This document shows, in pieces, positions 44,493-56,261 of a stretch of DNA of 64,000 nucleotides. Source of the stretch: Rhodotorula mucilaginosa (Eukaryota > Basidiomycota > Microbotryomycetes > Sporidiobolales > Sporidiobolaceae); assembly GCA_034406715.1 (NCBI GenBank), contig CP137881.1, positions 310,001-374,000 of the forward strand, given 5' to 3'. The position numbers and the translations under genes are program-made. The stretch's first letter is position 1; each line of letters opens with the position of its first letter. Below the pieces are notes generated by a model, which saw nothing but the letters and a program-made list of their open reading frames with translations, was not told where the DNA came from and ran no database searches.

Positions 44493-46141
44493 ATGTCGCA
44501 CCCGTTCCGCCCCGCTCAACGGTCTACCCATGGCGACCACCGTTCTCGCGCGCCAACGCCCTCTCCGGATCCGCGCACCATTGCAGACTGTCCGGATTTC
44601 GTCACCGTCGAGGGTCCGGCGAGCCAAATCACCCTCGCGGCTGTCATTCAGCACACATACATGCAGCGCAGAGCGGCCCTTACGGACACTCTGCGGGCAG
44701 TAATTGGAGAGAAACGGCTCGTGTTCACCGGCTTGGTCGGCCTCAACTTGCTTCACCGTTATTGCGGGGACCTAGCACCTCTCTCCTTAGCTGCCAAAGA
44801 GGTCTTGACGGAAGTGGGGATGCCCGGCCGCGTTTCAGTGAGTTGATTCGCTGTCATGCGCATGAAGCGCCACTTTAGCACAGCTGGCATTAATGGACAG
44901 TTCTACCAACAGCCACTTCGGTTCTACATAACGCCGGCAATGAATGGTGTCCCACCAGAGACAAGGAAGAGCTTCCGACGGCACCTTGAACGTGCCTTTA
45001 GCTGGGAAGGCGAGGAAGGCCTCCGTGCCGCCGTCAACCGGAACATCAGCACAGAAGTTGCTACTTTCCCGCCTGGCGACCCAGCAAGAACCGAATACAT
45101 CAGGTATCTTACATATGACAGGTACCGCCGTGCCCTTGCGCAGGGCAGCTGTATCCTCCTCCCAAGATGTGCAGGTTCAGAATCAACGGAACAATGGAGG
45201 TGAGGTTGCTTTCCCTTCTGTACATGTCTTGAGCAGGTGTGAGGAAGTGCTGAAGCTTACACCGAGCAGTGCTCCAACAACACCAATCTGGATCCACCCG
45301 GAGACCTCACTGCCGCCGCACTTTACACCGGGGGAAACTTCTGTGATCTCCGCAGAGGTAAAAGTACCCTCGACCGGATCCTTGACCGCAGGGCCCGTCA
45401 AAGTTCATACATACAAGCTCCTCATGCTTGTACTGCATGCTATGCGCAGGCTGCTTGATGCAGAACAGGTACTACTGTCAGTAGGCAACCATCAAGCACC
45501 TCGGAACAGCAGCCAACAGTTGCAGAGGCAAGTCGCGAACGCGCGCAAAGCTCGGGCGCAAGCGATGCTGGAACTGGTCCTGCACTATGACTTGCACCTT
45601 GCTGCTCTCAGTCAGGGAGGATGAGCCCGTCGAGGAGGAAACTTCCGAGGAGGAGGAAGCCCGGTCACTGCGTGACAGCAGGCTAGACAGGGCTGCCAAC
45701 CTAGGGCATCTCGGTGTGGAGGCATATTATTTTGACTCCACACTTTTTCTTAATCTTTATGCCTTCTTGGAGCGGCACACTTCACCGGTCCAGGTTGTCC
45801 AAGATCTGTGCAGCTTCATACAGACCAAATGCGAGATCGTCCATTTGCATCTTTGTCACGTGACAGAAGACCTTGCCTGCCGAATGCTAGAATTTCTCAG
45901 AGGCAGGGTGCGTACTGGTTGCCTGCTGCCTTGAGCTTTGACGAAACTGACAGTAACTCCTGAGCAGGTTCAGCGGGCAATTGATAACAATGGGACCATC
46001 AGACGTTTTGTGCGTGAACATCACGATCCCGACCCTGTCGTCCGTGAAGATTCCGGTCCTCAAAGGAGTCGCCACCGCACACGTGGATACGGGAGTGATG
46101 ACGGAGTTCTCAGTGACTGTGACGATGAAGTTGCGCAATGA
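44493..46141 (+). CDS. Unrecognised protein family, copy 2 (paralog of 31934-33645)
   Basis: Exons 44493-44837, 44913-45199, 45270 onward to 45907, and 45968-46141 mirror copy 1 in position and phase. Shared blocks include DCPDFVTVEGPASQITLAAV, MPGRVS-PLRFYI, VATFPPGDPARTEYI, CILLPRCAGS, APTTPIWIHPETSLPPHF, LVLHYDLHLAAL, LFLNLYAFLERHTSP and GYGSDDGVLSD. One problem lies in exon 3: after HLAALS the frame must shift. Either a 76-nt intron (45611-45686, GTCAGG...GCTAG) restores it and yields 455 residues, or there is a 1-nt insertion in a GGG run. The skipped segment still resembles copy 1 in the alternative frame. There are no membrane segments and no known domain. The two copies are in inverted orientation about 11 kb apart. 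Confidence 0.7.
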
Positions 46142-46851
46142 CGGCACAACAGGAAATACCCACAGAACAGGAGATGGATTTGGTACAAAGAGGTCATTCT
46201 GCAAAGATTGTTCACTGCTTTGAGTACGTCTCCACGAACGCTCGAAATTTCATCCGCCGATGCGTCCCCCCGTCCACACGCCGCGCCGCTCAATCCGCTG
46301 TCTGTCTGAGGTGATGTCCGCCGCTAGGTCCACCTGTGAGGTCGGCATCGCATCAGCCGTACCCCTGTTGTCCGCCTGTGAATCCGCCCTTGCCACCGCC
46401 GCGTCCGTTCCGCTGCCTCGACACGGCCGCTACAGCTTGTTATTGCCATCCCTGCTGTTTGCCCTCCGCTTTGCTCACTCATGCACATACAGTAAGCTGT
46501 GCGAGCATCTGTCTGCCCCGGTCATGCAGGAGACAGGTGACAGCACAGCGCATACCGCTTATCGGCCTCCCCTCATTTGTCTACCTTGACCATGATTCTC
46601 TGCCCCCGCGCAAGTTCGCACTACATAGACAAATCCCAGAGCTTTTTTGCTCCAGTTAACAAAGCAAGCGCAGTCGGCGCGAAACTGGGCCTAACGCGAA
46701 ACGACGTAAAAGTGAAATCGGAGGATTCTCCTTTCACGTGAAATTTCGCGTGAAACACAAGCCACGAATGCCTAATTCAGAGGATCAAGAAATACAGCGC
46801 AGGATTTAAGAGGCAGGACAATCTCGGATAATCACAATTCCGCATCGGAAA
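46142..46851. other. Convergent 3' region with paired palindromes
   Basis: About 710 bp between two gene ends. Open frames here are unsupported. The right part is AT-richer than its surroundings and holds two adjacent 12-bp elements, described separately. Confidence 0.45.
46732..46755. repeat. Adjacent near-identical 12-bp elements TTTCACGTGAAA and TTTCGCGTGAAA
   Basis: TTTCACGTGAAA (46732-46743) is a perfect palindrome with a CACGTG core. It is followed without a gap by TTTCGCGTGAAA (46744-46755), which differs at one base. They lie between two convergent genes, an unusual place for promoter elements. Confidence 0.8.
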
Positions 46852-49335
46852 CTAGGACGCCCCTCGCAATCGAGACGCCTCTTCAGGCTCTAATAGATCT
46901 CCCATCTCGAGCAACGCACCACCCCCCGCGTGCGCGCCCGCATCCTCCGTACCGCGTTCTAATTCTCGCTGCATCGCTTCCGCCTTCCGCTCGGCTTCGC
47001 GAACCTCGTCGTCCTTAGCGAGCAAAGTATCGAGCTCGGGTATCCGATCGTCTCGGTGTTGCTGCGCCTTGTCGGCCTCGCTCAGTTTGACGAGGTGATC
47101 TTCCCGCGCCGACTCCTTCTCAAAGTCGCCGAGGAGTTCCGAAGCTTGCGCGTCGAGTGACCGAGCGTCAAAGGCACCGCTCTCGCGATCAAAGTCAAAG
47201 TCGTCCTCGTCGTCGCCGCCGAGCGAGTGATGCGGACCAGCTGCGGTCACCGTGAGTGGCATTCCCTATTTGATTCGGGTTGACAGAGCACAACAGTCAG
47301 ACTGGATGAACGAGCGGAACGTGAGCAGCGAAGACCTCACCTCGTCTGGTCGGTCTCGCTGCGAGGTGTTGAGCATCGGCCGACCTTCCTCGTAAGCGTC
47401 TTCGGTCGTATCGTCGAAGCCACCATGGGTCATGGGCGGGCCATGACCGTGCCCCGACGGGTCCTTGGTGTACTGCTGGTACTTGAGGTAGTTGTACAAG
47501 GCGATACCTGTCGGGGCCAGCAGGCGAAGCGTCAGCAAGTCGATCTCCGGGCGTTTCTGAAGAGGGAGAACGATCTGGACGCACCGAAGATAGTGATGCA
47601 GAGACCACTAATGTTGATCGGCGTGAGTTGGTCTCCGAAGATGACGGTCGATACGAAGATGACGGCGACCTCCTTGAAGATGCCAGCGACGGAGCTAAAA
47701 AACGCGAGATTAGTGTCGGATCGAAAGGAGTGCGGCTGCAGTGAGACTCACAGCGTGACGACAGAAGTTCGCTGGATGAGACTGCGGCGGCGGCTCTCGG
47801 TCTCGTCAGCACCTACCCTTCCCGGGGCTGGCGACAAACTGAACGCGCCAAGAGTACAGAGAGAGAGAGCGCACCCGAATTCGGTCACGTTCATGGCAAA
47901 GGCGAGCATACCGGGCAGCATGATGGACAGGCACGTCCTGAGCGTGAGCCCGAGCGACCCCCAAAACTCGTCGTGCGAAAAGACGTTGCCCCAGCCGTCA
48001 AAGATGAGGCTGCACAAGCCGAGGGTGGCGCCCATGATCGGCGCGAGCCAGAACAAGGTTGCGATCGGGTTGCCCATGCCCATCGATTCCTTGTGGAGGA
48101 GCATCTGGGTGAGCGACCAGCGCAAACCGCCGAGGGCCGAGGCCGAGAGAACTTGGATCATGCCGACAAAGTCGAACTGGGTCTCGGTCGAGACCATCAG
48201 GATGACACCGGCGGTGATGATGAGGATGATGCCGGCGAGTCGCCAGGATGGCCTCTCGAGGCGGAACAGGAAGGCGAAGAGGAGGACAAACGCCAGAGAG
48301 GAGGATTTGCACATGGCTGAGTGGGGACGCGATACGATCAGTTAACCTTGCGAGCTGGAAGCCGGGAAAAAGGTTCACCGACTGACTGTAGAAGGAGAGC
48401 GTGATAGTTCTCAGGCTGAGATTCGACAAGCCGATGTCGAGACCGGTCGCGACTCCGCACGGCCCGACCTTGGTGCTGTACGGGTGGTCGGAGGCGTCAG
48501 TCAGACTCGGCGGAGAAAGTGGTGGTCCCCACGTACGCATAGTCTCGCGACCGTGGCCGGCTGGTAGGCCGTAACCGGGGCATGAGGCCGAGCGTGATTG
48601 CCGCCATCGTCCATTGAACGAGCATGTGGATCGAGGTGACAAAGAGAGGGTACGGAAAGTTGTAGTATTCTTCGGAGAACATCCACTTGTCTGCACATTT
48701 GATCTCTGTTCAGCACCTCACTCTCCGCTGCGAGGAGAGGGAGAAAAGACCGACTGTAAAGTGAAATGAGCATCGAGAAGCAGTACCTGTAGAGGGGCCG
48801 CGTGTCAGCGCATTCCTCCGAGTCGAGCGCAAAGGAGCCCGCTGGCTTACCATGCCAGGATGTAGAGCACGTTGATAGCCGCACTCCTCCACCACATTAT
48901 TCGCAGTGTGCGTTCGTCCAACTTTTCCGGCTCCCGCGGTCCGGGTCCTCGCAATCCCCTTGACGGGTCGCCGAGCTCGATGCGGCTGTAGCTTCCTCCT
49001 CGAGCATGCGAGCCCGCCTCGGTGCCGATGCTTGCCCTGTAGCCGGCATGGCCTCGGTTGTCGTCTCGATTTCGTCTCAGCGAGTCGTAGTGATCCGACG
49101 ACTCTGCGGCCGTGTCGTCCTCGCTGTCGGCATAGCGCGCTTTGCCCTTTCTTGAAGACGCCGTCGTGAGCTCGTACTCTCCCGCCGAGTGAGTCGCGGC
49201 GGCGAGCGGTTCAAAGCCGTTTCCGTGCAACTCGCGTTCGTCGGTCGCGAGGACAATGTCGGGCGCAGAGACGAGGCCGCGCGACGTGAGCGCGTCGTCC
49301 GTCACGAGCTGAGCTGCCCTCTGCGGATCTGCCAT
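46852..49335 (-). CDS. SLC35C2-like nucleotide-sugar/triose-phosphate-type transporter
   Basis: Nine exons can be joined in phase from the ATG at 49335 to the stop at 46852. A long polar N-terminal region of about 150 residues precedes the TPT/DMT membrane domain. Hallmarks of the SLC35C2 group are SLYNKWMFSEEYYNFPYPLF, GLDIGLSNLSLRTITLSFYT, MCKSSSLAFVLLFAFLFRLE, QMLLHKESMGMGNPIATLFW, FKEVAVIFVSTVIFGDQLTP and GIALYNYLKY. Relatives are Golgi or ER-Golgi carriers influencing GDP-fucose transport; substrate here is not determined. After the last helix comes an unusually long acidic, coiled-coil-like cytosolic tail (DDEDDFDFDRESGAFD, KDDEVREAERKAEAMQREL). Two exons are very short (about 30 nt each). 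Splice sites are ordinary. Confidence 0.85.
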
Positions 49336-49730
49336 TCTAGCGTAGCGCACGCGGTAGTCAAGGCAGATCAGGAGATCGTGTCAACTCCGGGTGGAGCGCC
49401 GGCGTCGGCCGCGGACATACGCCTATATCCACCAGTACAGTATGTTTGCACGTTTAGCTGTACATCCTATTGAACAGATTCTTATGCGCGTCAGTCAGCC
49501 TCTATGCAAGATTTTTGGCTTCGCCTTGGCATTTTTCTAGCACGTGCACGTGCGCACGACGACTCGAGACGGGATAAGGCTGTCCTCTTTACAGTACAGG
49601 ATGAAAGAGAGAGACATGGCAATCACAGAAATAAGGCCTGTACGTAGAAAAAGACAGAGGAAACGAAAAGCGAAGTGATGGCGCGGGCGGAGAGAAAAGG
49701 AGAGGCACACGAAAGAGAGAGAGAGAGAGT
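49336..49730. other. Intergenic region, transporter 5' and TOP2 3' flank
   Basis: About 395 bp. It holds a direct tandem CACGTGCACGTG (49541-49552), about 205 bp upstream of the transporter start, and a GA dinucleotide run (about 49714-49729) just after the TOP2 stop. No gene is supported. Confidence 0.45.
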
Positions 49731-52700
49731 TTAGTCGCTCTCGTCATCGAGTTCGAACGCGTCCTCTTCGTCGTCCTCGTCCTGAATCTGGAACGAGTCG
49801 TCCGCCTCCAAGTCGGAGCCGAGGTCGAGCTTGTACGACTTGGCCGGAGCGCGAGTCGTGCGCGCCGCACGAGCCTTGGGCGCCGCCTTCGCCGTGGGCG
49901 CCGGCGAGTCGTCAAAGTCGACGTCCGAGTCGACGGGCGCAGCCTTCTTCTTTGCCTGGTCGATGTACAACTTGCGCGGGTCAGCGATCGCTCCTGCTGC
50001 GCGCCGACTCACGCGAACAGACTTACAGGCTTGGCTTTCGGCACTGCCGCTTTCTTTTTGGGAGGCGGCGCCGGCTCGTCTTCCTCCTCCTCCGAGTCGA
50101 TCTCGAGTGTCTTGGCCTTGGCCTTGGGCTTCGGCTACACAGAGAAATAGCGCAGACGTCAGCCTGGGCTGTCAAAAAACGAGAGAAAGCTCGGGGCTCG
50201 GGAACTTACAGCCGCCTTTTTGCCTTTGGGCGAATGCGGCGCCGGCTTCTTGTTCGGCAGAGCATACAAGTCGTCGAGGTCTTCATCCTCCTCCTCGTCG
50301 CTTATCTCCATCTGCTTCTGCGGTCATGCGTGGGTCTCAGAGATCAGCCGGTGAAACGAGTTTCGCAGCCGCGAGGGACGGGAACCCACCTTGGCGGCGG
50401 TGGCTTTCTTCGGCGCCGGCTTGGCCTTTTTCGCGGGCGGCGGAGTAGGCTCTTCGACGTCGCTCAAGTCCAAGTCGACGCTAGGTTTGCGCTTCGCAGG
50501 CGCTTTGGCTTTCGGCGCCGGTTTGGCAGCAGAGGCTGCGGCCTTGGCCTGTAGGGCGATGCAGTGTCAGCGTCCGCGTCCGAGTATCGGATCACGGCGG
50601 CCGAGCTGAGGATAGAAAGCGAGCGAGATGCTCACCTTGACGGGAGCGAGAGCATCGTTCTCGTCGTCCGTCGCGGGCAGAGCGACCGCAGGCTTGGCCT
50701 TCTTGATCGGCGCAGCCTTCTTCTTCGGCTTGATCTCAAAGTCGTCGTCATCGTCGGACATGGCGGCGCGCTTCTTGCCCTTGCCGGCGTTCTTCGTCTT
50801 CTTGGCCGAGCGAGCCTTGTCTGCCGCATCTTTGACGAGAAGCTCCTGTTCGAATCGCGTGTGAGGGTCAGGAATGCTGCAGACCGATAGCGGCCTCGGC
50901 AGCGCAGCGAAGAAGGGGCTGGCAGACTGACCTCCCACTGCTCGCTGAAGGCGTCAAGGTCGGCACGCCACAAGTCCTGCGCCGTACGACCCATGAGCTC
51001 CTCGAGTTCGCGCTCCCGCGCATCCCGCTCCGCAACGAGCTTGTCGACCCTCTCCGTGGTCAGACTCGACAGCGCCATCTGGAGGAGGTAGTCATAGTCC
51101 GAGTTGCCACCGGCAGCGGCTTGCGGGTCTTCCTCCTCCTCGTCGGCATCCGCGTCGGCCTCGTCGACATCGCCGACGACGTGAGCTTTCTGCACCTTGG
51201 GGAACGGACGGAAGTCGCGCTTGCGGAGTTCGGCAACGATCTCAGCCTTTTTGCGACTCGCGAGCACGAGCTCCTTCTTGATGATCATGAGGATGAAGCG
51301 CGCCTGGTTCGAGAGGCGGTCGTACACGAGTTCGAGCTCAGAGACGAGGTGCTTCTTGCGGCGGTGATAGTAGTCGAGGCGGACGTCGTAAAAGTCGCTG
51401 ACAATGTCTTCGGGAGTGGCGTACTTTTTGATCTTGCCGGTCGGGTCGAAGCAGACCATGTTGCTCGTGTTGACCTTGCTCGAGATCTTGAAGACCTTTT
51501 CGAGGCCATCCTTCTCGATCGCCTCCTTCCCGGCCGTCGTGAGCGTGACGACAAAGTGCACAGTCGTGTCGGTGTGGTACTCTTTGTAGTCCTACAACGG
51601 AGGCAAATGCATCAATAGCTGTGGCGGGGTGGCGAAAGACCCCAAGTCGCGCACCTTGACCCATGCGGGCTGCTTCTCTGTACCGGCGACCCAAGACTCG
51701 AGCATCTCCTTGTAGTTCTGCGTCCAGGTACGAATCGGAAGCTCGGTGATCTCGACCGTCGAGTCGTCCAGGCGCTCGATCAGACCCGAGCACTTGTACC
51801 CCTCCTTGTCCGCTTTCTCGATCGTGCCCTGCGCGGTTGCCACTATGTGTCAGCACGTGAAGCTGCCGAAAAACACAGAAAGAAGGGCCGACGTACTCGG
51901 AAGCCGCGGTACCAGGGGTGCATCGGTTCCATCTCTTCGCCGGCGAGCTTGCGACGGAGGTTCGCGACAATGTCGGACGGGTTGAAGTTGGGGATGTACG
52001 ACGACCAACCCGTGCCGATACCGTCCGTGCCGTTGACGAGCACCATCGGGAGGACGGGGATGTACCTACGAGTGGTACAACGAGGTGAGCGACGACACGC
52101 GAAATGCACCCCGTTCGAAAAACGAGGGGACAGACGGACCAGTTGGGCTCGATGCTCTGACCGTCATCGTTCAGGTACTGGAGAATGTTGTCATCGTCGG
52201 CGTGGAACACTGTCCTCGTAATCTGAGCGACGTTGGTGAAGATGTAACGAGCGCTGGCGGCATCTTTACCGCCCTGCAACCGCGTTCCGAACTGTCCGTT
52301 CGGGTCGAGGACGTTCAAGTTGTTTGAGCCGACAAAGTTTTGCGCGAGACCGACAATCGTGCCTTGCAGCGAGACGTCGCCGTGGTGGTAGGCCGAATGC
52401 TCCGAGATATAGCCCGAAAGCTGTCCGACCTGTGGGAGTGGCGCGGAGAAAATGGGCGCTGTCAGTGTCTGCGCCGAGGTGCGCCTCAATCAGGGTCGGT
52501 CGCGTCGCTCACCTTGATCTCATTCTTGAGCTTGCGCTTGAAGCAACCGAAGAGGACCTTGCGCTGGCCGGGCTTGAAGCCGTCGACGACCGAAGGGATC
52601 GAACGGACGTTGTCGGCCATCGAGAAGAGGATCAGCTCCTTGTTGATAAAGTCGCTGATCGGGACCTCATCAACGTCGTGGTCCATGTACGTTCCCGGCT

Positions 52701-55700
52701 GTGAGTGTTCAAGTGCCGATACACAAACCGTTAGCGCTCCGTGCCAGGACAGAGCGGATATAGGATTCATCGATGGTTCGAACGGAGACTCACCACAAAG
52801 CCGCGCAACCACTCTTTCCGGTCGTCGGCCTTCTTCTTGTTGAACGCCATGTCGATCAACGCGCGGTCCTCGATCGTGAGCTCCTTGAACGGCAACCGGT
52901 GCCGGCTCATGTCGGAAAAGTACTTTTTCGCGTCGTTGGTGTCGCTCGTCCCCAACCCCTTGAAGTACTTGATCTTCCACCCGCGGCCGTCGTGCGTCTC
53001 GGCTTTCCACGCTTCGTACTCGGGGATCGTAAAGAACGAGAGCTCCTTCTTGGCCTTGGTGACCTTGACGATGGGGGTGATGAATTCGACCAGAAAGTTG
53101 GGCAGCTTGAGCAGCGACGGGAACCAGTAATCGAGGAAGTTGATGATGAGACCTTTGATGTGCGATCCGTCGTGGTCCTGTCGCGCGCGGGTAGAACACG
53201 CTCCAGCCGTTAGCTGCTTGTTGTGGTCCCACGGAGAGCGACAAGGGGAGAAAAGCTCACCTGATCGGCCATGATCATCAAACTCCCGTACCGCAACGAG
53301 TCCGTACTCGTGTACACCTTCCCCTGCTGCAACCCCATAATCTGCTTGATCGCCTGAATCTCTGCATTCTCCAACAACGCCTTGCCGCTCGCCTCGCGCA
53401 CGTTGAGCAATTTCCCGCGGAGCGGGAACACGCCATAATTGTCGCGGCCGACAACGGCGAGTCCGGAGACGGCGAGCGCCTTGGCCGAGTCACCTTCGGT
53501 GAGGATGAGGGTGCACTTGTGCCCGTTCCGGGTGCCGGCGTTGTTGGCGTCTTCGAGCTTGACGAGACCGGTGATGCTGAAAGAGACCGGTTAGACCGCA
53601 CGAAAAAGGGGTTTCTCAAGGTCAGCATTGGTTGCGGAACTTGTCGTAGGGAAGACGCACCGAGAGCGCTTGTGACCGTCCGTCTTCTTGAGCGCCTGGT
53701 CCTGCTTGAACTTGGCCCAGTTGACGATGTTGTCGATCACGCCCGACGCCGCGACTGTGAGCCAATACGAAACGCAGAAACGCGACATGTCAGTTTCTCG
53801 CTCTCTCGTGCACCCACGAGGCGAGGACCGCGTAAGTGCCCAAAAGCGACGACGGACTCACCCTTCTTCAGGAACTGCTCCGAGAGGACGCACTTTGACC
53901 CAAACTTTTTCATCGTGAGGGTCATGTTCTCCTTGGTCTGCGAATCAAAGCTCGGGTTGTCGATCTTGCAGTTGACGAAAAGGGCGATGTGGTTCTTGAT
54001 CTGGAACGGTTTGACGGTAATGTTCTTGTGCTTCTTCTTGACGAGGTCGACCAAACCCTGCACGATCTGGTCGGCGACATAGTTGACGTGCGAACCGCCT
54101 TTGGTGGTCGCGATCGCGTTGCAGTACGAGACTTGTTGGAATTGCCCGTCCGAGAGCGAAAAGGCGACGTCCCACCGGTCGTTGACGCGTTCGTAAATCA
54201 CCGTCGGCTTGTGGGCCGCCGCGCCGGCCTCGCCGTCCGCCGCCGCTTTGACGAGGTCGTCGTCGTCTTCCCCACCAAAGAGAGCATCCGCCGCCGTGAC
54301 GGCACCGTCCTCGCCTCCAGCCTTCTTCGCCCCGCGCTTCTTGGCCGCCGTACCGGTCAACTCGTTGACGCCGCCGAGGTGTTTCTCGACGTACGCCTTG
54401 AAGTCCTTGCAACGGAGGACCTTGCCGTTCAGGTAGACCTTGACTTTCGGGATGATCCCGGCCATGTCCCACACGCGCTTGTGCAAGAGCGCGAGGATGT
54501 CGCGGTCGAAGCCGCCTTCGTCCATGTTGAACCTCTTCAAGTCGGGCGTGAACGTGATCTGGGTGTACTGCTCGCCCTTCTTGTTGTCGGTAATCTTTGG
54601 CACGCCCTTCTTCGACATGTTGTTCGAAAACACCTGCTTGTATTTTTTGCCGCGTTCGGAATCGGCCGTCTCGACGATAAACTCGGTCGAGTAGATGTTG
54701 GCGAGTTTCGCGCCGTACCCGTTCCGACCTCCGGTCGTCTTGGCTTCGTCGTCGTCATAGTTCGAAGACGTGAGGAGGTTGCCAAAGATGAGTTCGGGGA
54801 CGTAGATCCCTTCCTTCTTGTGGATCTCGATCGGGATCCCCTGGCCGTCGTTCTTGACCGAGATGCTGTGCTTCTCCTCGTCGATCACGACGCGGATCTC
54901 GGACATGGTCGGGTCGCGGACCTGATTGCAGTACACTGTTTCAGTACGAAGGGCTCGACAGCGAGCACGCCAAGTCCGTCGAGCGCTCACCTTGTTGTCG
55001 GCGGCGTTGACCAGGATCTCGTCAAAGATCTTGTAAAAACCGGGCGTAAAGGTCGTTTGCCTGCGGGATCCGGCTCAAACAATCTCAGCCTCATCATCGT
55101 GCAGGGTGCGAACCTGGTTCGCATGTGCGTGTGGAGGCGGCGGGAGGAGAAGGAATCACGCACCGGTAGACCATCTTTTCGAGTTCCTGATCGTACACCC
55201 ACATGGGCTGCGTGACGGGCTCGACACTCCCGATGTAGGTGTCGGGTCGTTTCAGGACGTGCTCCAGTTGGGTGAGCTGCGCGGCGGTGCGGGCGGGACG
55301 GGACGAGCGAGCGAGCGAGCGAAAGGGGGTGATTCGTGGTCAGCGTCAGGTACGCTCGTCTTGGATCCGGCTCGAACAGACTCGGGAGCACAAAGAGAGC
55401 AGGAAGATGAGCGAGAGAGGGTCGACGACTCACCTTGACGTAGGTTTCGGTGGCGGATTTCGCTTTCCCTTTCCCCTTGGCGGCGGGGGTGGGCTTGTCG
55501 ACGACAAAGTCGTCCTCGTCGTCGTCCTCCTCCTAGATCCCACATTCTCTCCTTCTCGTCAGCGTCTCTAGTCGGGGTGCACACACGCATAAAGGGGGTC
55601 CAGCCAGACTGACGGGGTCGTTCATGTCGACGTCGCTTCCGGCATCCGAGTCGCCGCCGTTCGTGTCCCGCTCCTCGAGCGGTTGTTTCTTCTTGCTGGC

Positions 55701-56034
55701 AGCGGCGGTTTTCTTGACGGTCGTCGTCGCTTTCGTGGCAGCTTTGGCCTTGGTGGTGGCTTTGGCGGCCGGTTTCGCTTTCGCGGCGGCGGGAGCCTGT
55801 TTCGAGGGAAAGCGAGTCAGGACACTCGTGGCATTGAGCGAGTGACTGGGTGTTGCACGTACTCTCTTCTTTGTCGGTTGCTCGTACGCGTCCGAGCCCG
55901 AGTCGTTGTCGTCGTACGCCTGGTCGAGGGAGAATGTTGAAGGATCAACACACACATGCTCAGGGAGAAGAGAGGAGAGAGGGGCGTACAAACTCGTCTG
56001 CGGACTCTTGATCCGAGTCTGCGTAGCGAGGCAT
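49731..56034 (-). CDS. TOP2: DNA topoisomerase II
   Basis: About 20 exons run from ATG 56034 to the stop at 49731, encoding roughly 1600 residues. The GHKL ATPase shows VNAADNK, DGQGIPIEIHKKEGIYVPEL and TGGRNGYGAKLANIYS. The TOPRIM region has EGDSAKALAVSGLAVVGRD, PLRGKLLNVREAS and DHDGSHIKGLIINF. The breakage domain has FKPGQRKVLFGCFKRKLK and the active-site tyrosine in ARYIFT. The C-terminal domain is spread over five exons of alternating Lys/Ala/Pro-rich and Asp/Glu-rich segments, ending EDAFELDDESD, typical of the divergent regulatory tail. The enzyme passes one DNA duplex through another with ATP and is needed for chromosome segregation. A charged N-terminal extension of four small exons precedes the ATPase. 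It is divergent from the next gene over 227 bp. Confidence 0.96.
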
Positions 56035-56108
56035 CGCTCTGCCCTACGCCCGTGCTGCAGGCGCTTACTCCGAGATCGAGAGCGAGCGAGCGTGTTTTGG
56101 GCCCAAAG

Positions 56109-56114
56109 ACGCGT
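56109..56114. promoter_or_regulatory. MCB-like ACGCGT in the TOP2 divergent promoter
   Basis: ACGCGT, inside the palindrome GACGCGTC, lies 75 bp before the TOP2 start and about 150 bp before the opposite gene. It could confer G1/S or later cell-cycle control by an MBF-type factor. A single hexamer is weak evidence. Confidence 0.3.
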
Positions 56115-56261
56115 CGAGTGCGCGCCTCCCCTCAGCTCGGTTCCCCCTTCTCGCGCCTCCCCTCGTGCGCTCTCGGCCCCTCCTTCACCGCGCACGAGTG
56201 AAGTCAGCCGCAAGACCCGAGCCTCGACCGAGAGAGAGAGCGAACAGAGGCTACCCGTGCG

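Noticed and set aside
46260-46589. Plus-strand 109-codon frame
   Set aside because: Low-information sequence in a convergent intergenic region; a second overlapping frame is equally long.
53989-55215. 408-codon plus-strand frame opposite TOP2
   Set aside because: Antisense shadow of the ATPase exons; no motif and no splice context.
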